15,000 nucleotides of DNA, from contig NW_013655090.1 in NCBI RefSeq assembly GCF_000499385.1, forward strand, positions 20,612 through 35,611, given 5' to 3'. Positions within the stretch are counted from its first letter, which is position 1. Every line of letters starts with the position of its first letter. Under the pieces are notes generated by a model. That model did no database searches, was not told the origin of the DNA, and worked only from the letters and a program-made list of their open reading frames with translations. Position numbers and translations under genes: made by a program. The DNA is from Eimeria necatrix (Eukaryota > Apicomplexa > Conoidasida > Eucoccidiorida > Eimeriidae). Of the stretch, positions 8,676 through 15,000 are shown piece by piece.

Positions 8676-8975
8676 GCTGCACTAATTGCTGCTGCAAATT
8701 CGAATCCGACCACCTCTGCTGCTGCGCTAATTGCTGCTGCTGCTGCGCTAATTGCTGCTGCAAACTTGAACTCGGTCATCTACGCTGCTGCACGAATTGC
8801 TGCTGCAAACTATATAGAGTTAGATACCATTTGTGCTGCGGCACTAATTGCTGCTACAAACTTGATGCTGCTGCACTAACTGCTGCTGCACTAATTGCTT
8901 GCTGCTGCACTAATTGCTGCTGCACTAATTGCTGCTGCACTAATTGCTGCTGCACTAATTGCTGCTGCAAACTTG
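8676..8975 (+). repeat. Tandem TTGCTGCTGCACTAA array, 15 bp unit
   Basis: The unit ATTGCTGCTGCACTA is degenerate and spaced at 8676-8880, often paired with CAAACTTGAACTCG-like inserts, and nearly perfect at 8875-8970 (about six copies). It lies between the two convergent genes. Confidence 0.83.
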
Positions 8976-9097
8976 AACTGGACTTGGATTTAATTGGAGC
9001 TGCAGCAAATGGATATTTGGCATCGCTCTTCTCGTCAACAAGCTGCATCTGCATTTGGTTTGAAGTTGCTGTTCTAAACAAGAAAGAACTAAAGCAG

Positions 9098-9114
9098 CAG
9101 CAGCGGCGGGGCCT

Positions 9115-9145
<31 letters not shown>
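9098..9145 (+). repeat. CAG microsatellite
   Basis: CAGCAGCAGCGGCGG then about ten CAG units, followed by a short CTG run at 9158-9172, giving an inverted pair able to fold into a hairpin. Confidence 0.8.
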
Positions 9146-9146
<1 letters not shown>

Positions 9147-9240
9147 GTTCGTTCCCGCTGCTGCTGCTGCAGTGGGCGCTGCCGCTGGCAGCAAACAAAA
9201 CACAATTAAAGCAACACAATCAGAGACAACAACTGAAGAA

Positions 9241-9352
9241 ACAATGCATTTATTAAAGTCATTTAACTCAATTAGAATAAATAATTAAATCCATTTAATC
9301 AATTATTCACTTTCAGCCAACATCACATAAATACATTAATTGCTTCTACTGA
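9241..9352. other. AT-rich island between convergent genes
   Basis: A sharply AT-rich stretch with TTTAATTAAAT-like segments and AATAAATAATTAAAT, set between triplet arrays. It could carry 3'-end processing signals for either gene or be plain spacer; the sequence alone does not decide. Confidence 0.5.
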
Positions 9353-9404
9353 CCTAAAGAAGAACATCACTCTGCAGCACTGCACGTTTACACAGACCCC
9401 TACC

Positions 9405-9755
9405 GGCAGCAGCTGCTGCTGCTGCTGCTGCTGCTGCAGCTGATGCTGCTGCTGTTGCAGCTGATGCTGCTGCTGTTGCAGCTGATGCTGCTGCTGATGC
9501 TGCTGCCGTTGCAGCTGATGCTGCTGCTGTTGCAGCTGCTGCTTGCTGCAGTTGATGCTTGCTGCAGCCGATGCTTGCTGCGGCTGCTCCTGCTTGCTGC
9601 GGCTGCTGCTGCTTGCTGCAGCTGCTGCTGCTTGCTGCAGCTGCTGCTGCTCGCTGCCGCTGCTGCTTGCTGCAGCTGCCCCTGCTTGTTGAGGCTGCTG
9701 CTTGCTGCTGCTGCTGCTGCTGCTGCAGCTGCTGCTGCTGGAAACAAGGCTCGCG
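9405..9755 (+). repeat. CTG-based compound array with 21-22 bp units
   Basis: First pure CTG, then a 21-bp unit (GCAGCTGATGCTGCTGCTGTT) in about five copies at 9438-9540, then GCTTGCTGC(A/G)GCTGCTGCT units to 9700, and CTG/CAG to 9740. All six frames are open through much of it, so its long reading frames carry no weight. Confidence 0.83.
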
Positions 9756-9825
9756 GCCCTTTAGTTGCCTCTCTTTGCTGCTTCCAGATGCTGCAAGCAG
9801 CAAAGCTTCTTCTTCGGTTCATTGA

Positions 9826-9905
9826 CTAAAATGTATTTACTAAATAATAAATCTAATAAAAATAAATTATTTATTTCAGAACAATTCACATATTCAGTAA
9901 ACGGG
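9826..9905. other. Second AT-rich island
   Basis: It contains TAAATAATAAATCTAATAAA and TTATTTATTTCAG-like sequence. In minus orientation it lies 3' of the PPR gene, so it may be near that gene's transcript end. No gene is supported. Confidence 0.45.
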
Positions 9906-9954
9906 CATGCATACACCTTAACTGCTTCGGACGGCGCCGTAAAAATACCCGCAG

Positions 9955-10142
9955 CCGCTCTCCTGCTGCGGCTGCTGCTGCTGCTGCTGCTGCTGCTGCC
10001 CCTTCTGCTGCTGCTGCTGCAGTGCAGCAGCGCCACCCCCACGCTGCTGCTCTCTTCATGCATGTCTTTCAGTGTTCCTGCTGAGCTATCCTACCAATCC
10101 GCTTCTGCTGCTGCGGCCGCTTCTGCTGCTGCTGCTTCTGCA

Positions 10143-10185
<43 letters not shown>
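9955..10185 (+). repeat. CTG/CTTCTG triplet arrays
   Basis: Two CTG-rich blocks (9964-10022 and 10104-10182) with TTCTGCTGCTG interruptions, separated by about 80 bases of mixed sequence. Confidence 0.78.
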
Positions 10186-10186
<1 letters not shown>

Positions 10187-10254
10187 CCCAGCTTCCTTCA
10201 CACTAATGGCGACACGCTGAGGGCTATGCGTTCTCAGGAGATGGCAAACACACA

Positions 10255-10580
10255 TAACAGCAGCAACACTTGCTGCTGCAGCTGTTGCTGCTGCAGCTGT
10301 TGCTGCTGCAACAGCTGCTAGTGATACTGCTGTAGCTGTTGCTGCTGCTGTTACTGCAGCTGTTGCTACTGCAACTGTTGCTACTCCAACCGTAGCTGCT
10401 GCAGCCGCTGTTGCAGCAGCTGTTGCTGGTGCAGCGGATGCTGCTGTAGCTGTTGCTGCTACAGCTGTGGCTGCTGCAGCGGATGCTGCTGCAGCTGTTG
10501 TTGCTGCAGCGGATGCTGCTGCAGCCGATGCTGCTGCAGCTGTTGCTGCTGCAGCTGTTGCTGCTGCAATTGTTGCAGGG
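10255..10580 (+). repeat. GCTGTTGCTGCTGCA compound array
   Basis: Tandem 15-18 bp units of GCTGTTGCTGCTGCA, with variants CTGTAGCTGTTG and GCGGATGCTGCTGCA. On the minus strand it reads as Leu-Gln-Gln(-His) repeats and would form the C-terminal tail of the PPR protein if the optional last intron is used. Confidence 0.8.
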
Positions 10581-10744
10581 CCTTCTGGCCTAACTGCTTG
10601 AGCGTCACCCTCTGGAGTGCAGCAGCTTTTGCTGCTGCTGCTGCTGCTGCTGCTGCAGCAGCAGCAGTGGCTGTTGCTCTTGCACCTGCCAGTATCTCGC
10701 CCCCTGCCGCTTTGCTTCTGCGGCTCAATTGGGGAGTGTCTGTG

Positions 10745-10758
10745 CTACTCTGTTGCTG

Positions 10759-10794
<36 letters not shown>

Positions 10795-11046
10795 TTGCCG
10801 CTGCTGCTGCTGTTGCTGCTGCTTGCTGACTGTTGACGGCGTTCCAGACCCTGTTAACAACGCCCTGCGGCAGCAGCACCCCCTGTGCTGCTGCTTTGAG
10901 CAGCAGCTCAGCAGCAAGAGCAGCAGCACCATTTGAAATGCATGCAGCAACCAATGCAGTGTATGCATGGCTGTCTATGGCGAAGCCAAAACGCGCCGGC
11001 AGCGCCTGAGCCAGCTCCAGCGCCTTCTGCAGATTGTTGCAGCGGC
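10745..11046 (-). CDS. PPR gene last exon: PPR motifs 13-14 and C-terminus
   Basis: The acceptor CTGCTGCAG|GC completes a Gly codon, then RCNNLQKALELAQALPARFG.. and HAYTALVAACISNGAAALAA.. through VVNRVWNAVNS. Read straight on, an Ala/Thr run leads to TAG at 10747-10745. Alternatively a phase-1 intron (10830-10740, GTCAGC..GCACAG) joins to 10739-10459, adding PQLSRRSKAAGGEILAGARA, an Ala run, LQRVTLKQLGQKALQQ and a Leu/Gln repeat tail ending in TAG at 10461-10459. Motif 14 is present in both. Confidence 0.75.
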
Positions 11047-11536
11047 CTGCAGCAGCAGCAGCAGCAGCAGCAGCAGCACAACAGCAGCAGCAGCAGCACA
11101 ACAGCAGCAGCAGCACAGCAGCAGCAGCAGCAACAGACATGAAGTGCATGCAGCATCTTTCATTCATTTCACATTTTAAATTTACTATCTAATGTAATTG
11201 CGTCAGATACAGCCAGCAGCAGGCTATTTGCTGCTGGGAGAAGCTGCGCAGCAACTCGCAGCAGCAGCAGCAAAGGCTCACCGTAAAGCTTCACGCACTG
11301 GCAAAGGGTGTAGCTGCTGGGCTGCACATTTGCTGCAGTCATTTGCTGCAGCAGCAGCTCCACGAGCGGCACGTTGCGCCGCGTTGCTGCTCCCTGAATT
11401 AAAGTGTTGAAGACAATTGCGTCGGGCTTTATTTGGTACTGCTGCTGCATTTGCTGCAGCAGCGACAAAGCCTCCTTCAGCGGCTCGTCTCCAGGGCAGC
11501 AGCAAAGCCCCTTGATCACCGTGCTGAAAGATATCT

Positions 11537-11571
<35 letters not shown>

Positions 11572-13945
11572 TTCGCAGGATCGCTCGGACGCCCGGCCCG
11601 CGAAATGTAATGCAACAAAACAGAATAAAAAACGAAATAAAGTAAAATAAAATAAAATAAAATAAAATAAAATAAAATAAATGGATAAGAAAGTAATTCT
11701 CACCAAATCAGGGAAGACTGAACCCTGCGCATGCATATCCCGGAAGAGGCGCAGCGCGTCGTCTGTTCGGCCGTTGACGACGCAGAGATGCAAAAGGGCA
11801 TTGAGAGATATTGTGTTGAGGACAGCTTGCCGCTGCTGCTGCTGCTGCTGCTGCTGGCGCTGCCGCTGCTGCTGCTGGCGCTGCTGCTGCCCCGCCGCGG
11901 AGGCCGCCTGCTGCACCGCCGCGTACGCCTCCAGAGCCACATCCACGCCTCTGGACTTGTAGCGAGAGAGGCCTTTTATTAAAATTGAAAAATGAACTGA
12001 GTCCGCCACTTGCTGCTGCACCATCGAGGTGAAGAGCTTCTTCGCCTCCGCCAGCAGGTTGTGCGACTGCGCGCGAAACGGCAAAGTTGAACTGCACGAA
12101 ACTTGAATTCAAATTCAAATTCAGATTCAAGTTCAAACGGATAAAACAAACTTGAACTGCACTTGATTTAAATTCAATTTGAACTCAAATTCAAATTAAA
12201 TTCAAGTTCAGACAAAAGATCAAGAGTGTGCTGCCACGCTACTGCCGACGAGGCGCTGCTGCGGGCGCGTGCAGAGGGGAAACTATGACTGAAAATTAAT
12301 ATTTGGAATTAAAATAAAACCAAACTAGCAAATTAATGTTTTCTAATTCAATAAAACTGCCTTTAAACTTCGAAAGCCTCACCAGCAGCGTTTCCAGCAT
12401 GCATCCGTAAGTGTAGTTCGTCGGTTCGATGCTCTTCCTGCTATGCAGGTCTCTCCACAAGTCCCAAACCTGAACAGTTTCAAATAAATAAAATCCAAAA
12501 ATAAAGTCATTAAAACAATAAAGAACAAAAAAGAAGGATATAAACAAGCAGTAAGACGCGAAACAAGCACTGGAGTGCACAAGTGCTGATGTGCAAATTC
12601 AAATTCGGAAAAGCTTTGGAGTGAAACCAGGAGGAAAGAAAGTAAAGACACATCAACCCCGACTAAGACAGCCACAGCAGCAAAACAAAAAGACAAAAGA
12701 CAGAAGCTGCGGGAACAAGGAAGCAAACAAGAGAAGAAAAACGCGGGCGAAGAAGCAGCAGCGCGGCCGCAGCAGCAGCAGCAGCAGAAAGCCGCTAACC
12801 AGGAAAAGAAGTACAGGAGCCCGCGGCGCTGGCTGCAAGGCTCAGCGCCGCAGCAGAACAGCAGCAGAGCAGCAGCAAAGAGCAGCAGCGCAGCAGCAAA
12901 GAGCAGCAGCGCAGCAGCAAAGAGCAGCAGCAGCGGCGCACCTTGTCGACGTGGCCCAGCCGGCCGTAAGCCTTGATCAGCGTGCCGTAGGCGTGGGCGT
13001 TGAGCGTCAGCGGCGACCTTTCGAAGCGCTGCAGCAGCCGCCGCAGCCGCTCGGTGTCGTTGAGCCGCAGCGTCGCGTCGATGCAAGTCGACAGCAAAAT
13101 CAGGTCTTCGCACGCGTTCGCCTGACAGCCAGAAAGCAGCCACTTCGCGCGAATTTGCCCCTTTTTCGACTCTAAAATGAACTCAAAACGACTTTTGCGA
13201 GTTATTTCCGAGAGAAAACGGCTAAAAAACTCGGATGGCGCGGCGAATTCAAGAAATTCAAGAAATTCACGAAAAGGCTGAACGGGCGCAGAAACCCGCC
13301 CATCTCAAACGATCCAAAGCGGAAAGAAGTGGAAAAAGCAAAACAACTTGAATGAACACTTTATTAATTGAAAGTGAGAAGTATATTTGAAGAATTAAGT
13401 GAGTTTCGCGAAGTCGAGAAGTGCCGCCACCCACTGTATCCATGAGCTGTAGAGTGCGGCGAATCAGTTTCGGATCTTGGCCAGGCTGCAGGCTCTTCAC
13501 CAGGGCGCTGACGGTGAATTTATCCGGCTGCAGCATTGCAAAAAGGGAAATATAATTCACTTTTGATTGGAAAAAGGGAACTTTCAATTGGAAAGAAGCA
13601 GAAGTAGACGGGATCACCAAAGCCCAGACTGCGCACAGGAAACTGAATGGCTGCGGTGGCACGGAAACCCAGCGGAAGCCAGCGCTAGGCAGCTCCAAGA
13701 GGACTCAATTGCAATTAAAATTTCAATTGAAAATATGCAGATGCATGCAAATAAGCACAAGGAGCAGCAGAAGAAAAGATCGAGAGAAATGCAGCAAGCA
13801 GCGAGCAGCAGCGCAGGAACTGCAGCAGGCCGATCCGGTTCCCCGCGAGCGGGTCTGCTGCTGCACGTGCGGAAGAGGGGAAATTTTCTCGTTTTCAAGC
13901 GAAGCGGCGCGAGGATCCGTGCCTGCTGCTGCAGCAGCAGCAGCA

Positions 13946-13979
<34 letters not shown>

Positions 13980-14451
13980 ACCGCCATGTGGTGGTTCTGG
14001 ATTTCCTCCACGTAGAACCACGCCCTGTCCACCCTGCCGCAGCTGACTGCAGCATTCACCAGCAAGTTGTAAGACACGCCGTCGGGCTCGATGTTGCTTC
14101 TGCGGATCTTCTCCAGCAGCGCCTCAGCAGCAGCTAATTCGCCTCGAGACGAATAGGCCTTCAGCATGGTGTTGTAAGTCACCAAGTCCGCGACTCCGGC
14201 CTCTTCGATGCGGCTGAAGAGCCTCTCTGCAGCGCAGCAGCAGCAGCAGCAGCAGCCCGGCAGCAGCTGCTCGACACCCGCAAGTTCTGCTGCTGCAGCC
14301 CGCAGACTTCAAACTGCAGCAGCAGCAGCAGCGGCGCAACCGCACTTCAGCGAAAACACGCAGCAGCAGCAGCAGCACAGCAACCGACCCTGCAGCAGCA
14401 CCACGAGCACAGCAACAAAAAGCGCAGCAGCAGCAGCAGCAACCTGAAACC

Positions 14452-14484
<33 letters not shown>

Positions 14485-14734
14485 CTGACTGGCGAGCTGC
14501 TGCTCGCCGCTGGCGACGCAGGCAAACAAGACGTAGTTGAGGAGTTGAATGTCGGGAAAGACTTTTCCTTCTTTTTGAACTGTTGCCAAAACTCGAAGTG
14601 CTGCTGCTCCATCTCGCCGGCGGCAGCAATCTCGCACCAAGCCCATGTAGTACTGCAGCAGCACTTTGGAGTCGCTGCGGCCCTCGCGGGGCCCCGTGGG
14701 GCCCCCCCTGCGGCGGCCGCCGCGCCGCGGCGGC

Positions 14735-14776
<42 letters not shown>

Positions 14777-15000
14777 GCGGCGGCGGAGGCGGGGGCGCTG
14801 CTGCTGCTGCTGCTGCTGCCCCCGCGGAAGGGCACGCTCAGGCCGCTGCGGCCCAGCAGCTCCAGAGACGCAGCAGGCCCCTGCTGCAGCAGGTCCTCCT
14901 GCTGCTCCTGCTGCGGCAGCAGCAGCGGCTGCTGCTGCTGCTGCTGCTGCTGCCGCTGCAGGTCCAAGTCCAAAGCCGCGTCGAGCTGCAGGAAGTCGCG
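10745..15000 (-). CDS. Pentatricopeptide repeat (PPR) protein, 5' partial, eight visible exons
   Basis: Joined exons 15000-14490, 14226-13982, 13527-13435, 13121-12942, 12469-12383, 12066-11704, 11534-11282 and 11046-10745 give about 677 residues. After a Q/S/A-rich N-terminal part, about 14 degenerate 35-residue motifs run on end to end, e.g. VTYNTMLKAYSSRGELAAAE, AHAYGTLIKAYGRLGHVDK, IVFNTLIQGAATRRN, HAYTALVAACISNG, each showing the helix-turn-helix pattern and many ending in PD/xD at the usual place. PPR proteins bind single-stranded RNA in mitochondria or plastids, one base per repeat. Targeting sequence is outside the window, so the organelle is unknown. Every intron joins matching phases, and several introns cut through a motif that is restored on splicing. 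No SMR, DYW or other C-terminal domain is visible. Confidence 0.9.
11047..11281 (-). other. PPR gene intron 7, acceptor within CTG run
   Basis: GTGAGC..CTGCAG, 235 bases. On the plus strand 11050-11140 is (CAG)n broken by CACAACAG; the sense strand is therefore CTG leading straight into CAG|GC. Confidence 0.83.
11282..11534 (-). CDS. PPR gene visible exon 7: PPR motifs 11-12 and start of 13
   Basis: ISFSTVIKGLCCCPGDEPLK.., YQIKPDAIVFNTLIQGAATR.. and SSYTLCQCVKLYG. Acceptor CTGCTGCTGCAG|ATA; donor ACG|GTGAGC leaving one base (G). Confidence 0.87.
11535..11703 (-). other. PPR gene intron 6 with AAAAT pentamer array
   Basis: GTGAGA..CTGCAG, 169 bases. It holds a pure AAAAT array (plus-strand 11642-11681, about eight units) and a (CAG)n run (plus strand 11536-11570) that directly forms the acceptor. 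Confidence 0.83.
11704..12066 (-). CDS. PPR gene visible exon 6: PPR motifs 8-10 with poly-Gln insertion
   Basis: 121 codons, SHNLLAEAKKLFTSM.. through VHFSILIKGLSRYKSRGVDV, a Gln/Arg-rich low-complexity insertion (about 11838-11900) between motifs 9 and 10, then NTISLNALLHLCVVNGRTDD..VFPDL. The insertion falls at a loop between helices, where it would be tolerated. Donor TTG|GTGAGA, phase 0. Confidence 0.87.
12067..12382 (-). other. PPR gene intron 5 with AAATTC array
   Basis: GTGAGG..GCGCAG, 316 bases. Bases 12100-12215 are degenerate AAATTC/TTCAAG hexamers in both orientations, giving imperfect inverted repeats. Confidence 0.82.
12383..12469 (-). CDS. PPR gene visible exon 5: PPR motif 7 (end) and start of 8
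   Basis: A 29-codon exon in AT-rich surroundings, VWDLWRDLHSRKSIEPTNYT.. to ..CMLETLL. Acceptor CTGTTCAG|GTT; donor CTG|GTGAGG; phase 0 both sides. Confidence 0.85.
12470..12941 (-). other. PPR gene intron 4 with 21-bp CAG-type repeat
   Basis: GTGCGC..TGTTCAG, 472 bases. Near the donor (12853-12935) a 21-bp unit, AGCAGCAGCGCAGCAGCAAAG on the plus strand with small changes, is repeated three to four times; the remainder is purine-rich on the plus strand. Confidence 0.8.
12942..13121 (-). CDS. PPR gene visible exon 4: PPR motifs 5-7
   Basis: 60 codons, ANACEDLILLSTCIDATL.. to ..AYGRLGHVDK. Acceptor TTTCTGGCTGTCAG|GCG; donor AAG|GTGCGC. Both phase 0. Confidence 0.85.
13122..13434 (-). other. 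PPR gene intron 3
   Basis: Likely GTGGGT..CTGTCAG, 313 bases. This intron is not triplet-rich; it contains AAGAAATTCA direct repeats near 13250-13270. Confidence 0.72.
13435..13527 (-). CDS. PPR gene visible exon 3: PPR motif 5
   Basis: 31 codons from PDKFTVSALVKSL to TLQLMDT. Acceptor GCTGCAG|CCG; likely donor ACA|GTGGGT, phase 0. A few other GTs lie nearby, so the 3' edge may shift by some codons. Confidence 0.78.
13528..13981 (-). other. PPR gene intron 2
   Basis: GTGAGC..GCTGCAG, 454 bases. Just after the donor lies an inverted CAG/CTG pair (plus-strand 13922-13978) that could form a hairpin; the rest is mixed and unremarkable. Confidence 0.8.
13982..14226 (-). CDS. PPR gene visible exon 2: PPR motifs 2 (end) to 4
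   Basis: The acceptor CTGCAG|AG supplies two bases that complete a Lys codon, giving EQQLAKRLFSRIEEAGVADL. It then encodes VTYNTMLKAYSSRGELAAAE.. and VSYNLLVNAAVSCGRVDRAW.., the two most canonical motifs of the protein. The donor is GCG|GTGAGC, phase 0. Confidence 0.88.
14227..14489 (-). other. PPR gene intron 1 (CTG-rich)
   Basis: GTCAGT..CTGCAG, 263 bases, almost all CTG-type triplets on the sense strand. Its removal restores motif 2. Confidence 0.82.
14490..15000 (-). CDS. PPR gene visible exon 1: low-complexity N-terminal part, PPR motif 1 and most of 2
   Basis: The frame is open to the window edge. A poly-Gln run, Ser run and long poly-Ala run (14724-14775) precede RSDSKVLLQYYMGLVRDCC, the first PPR motif, then KVFPDIQLLNYVLFACVASG. 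The donor is CCA|GTCAGT, leaving one base. The upstream start is outside the window. Confidence 0.83.

Noticed and set aside
8419..8685. Hydrophobic 88-codon open frame next to palindrome copy 4.
   Set aside because: Only a TTG start, no splice or family support, and overlaps other equally good frames; judged chance.
8876..8970. Possible CRISPR-like array (regular repeats).
   Set aside because: Units are contiguous 15-mers with no spacers, in a eukaryotic sequence.
9354..10220. Several open frames in both strands around the CTG arrays.
   Set aside because: CAG/CTG repeats have no stop in any of the six frames, so length is not evidence; no ordinary protein segment is present.
12591..13175. 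Plus-strand Lys/Gln/Arg-rich open frame of 194 codons.
   Set aside because: It is antisense to PPR exon 4 and intron 4; composition is due to CAG and purine-rich repeats.
323..13747. Scattered GCATGC/TGCATGCA sites, a known apicomplexan promoter motif type.
   Set aside because: They fall in exons, introns and intergenic DNA without clustering at any gene start, and both gene starts are outside the window.

Overview
The window looks like nuclear DNA of an apicomplexan parasite, most likely an Eimeria species. Evidence from the sequence: CAG/CTG triplet runs saturate both exons and introns, giving poly-Q, poly-A and poly-S tracts of the kind known from Eimeria. Genes are interrupted by introns with GT..AG ends, and AT-rich and GC-rich blocks alternate. 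The genus is inferred; no marker gene is present.

Two large genes converge. Left, plus strand (1-8067, 5' end outside the window): a protein with a purple-acid-phosphatase-like metallophosphoesterase fold split over three exons (to 1345, 1894-2143, 4496-8067), followed by about 1,000 residues of coiled coil, low-complexity and acidic sequence and a C-terminal block I do not recognise. Both splice junctions keep the reading frame and restore the fold. Several metal ligands are replaced, so this is probably a pseudophosphatase. Its second intron (about 2.35 kb) is almost entirely made of successive tandem arrays, several with a 10-11 bp unit.

Right, minus strand (15000 down to about 10745, 5' end outside the window): a pentatricopeptide-repeat (PPR) protein in at least eight exons. 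I reconstructed seven introns; every junction is phase-compatible, and the joined protein reads as about 14 consecutive PPR motifs. Such proteins bind organellar RNA, so a mitochondrial or apicoplast role is likely. An optional 91-base intron near the 3' end could extend the C-terminus to 10459.

The 2.4-2.7 kb between the two 3' ends (8068 to about 10458/10745) has no convincing gene. It holds simple repeats, a 15-bp tandem array, AT-rich islands and two copies of a palindrome, GGTGTACGTACACC or a variant, that also occurs three times in the exons of the left gene, each time in the frame that encodes VRTP. The two genes show no evident functional link.
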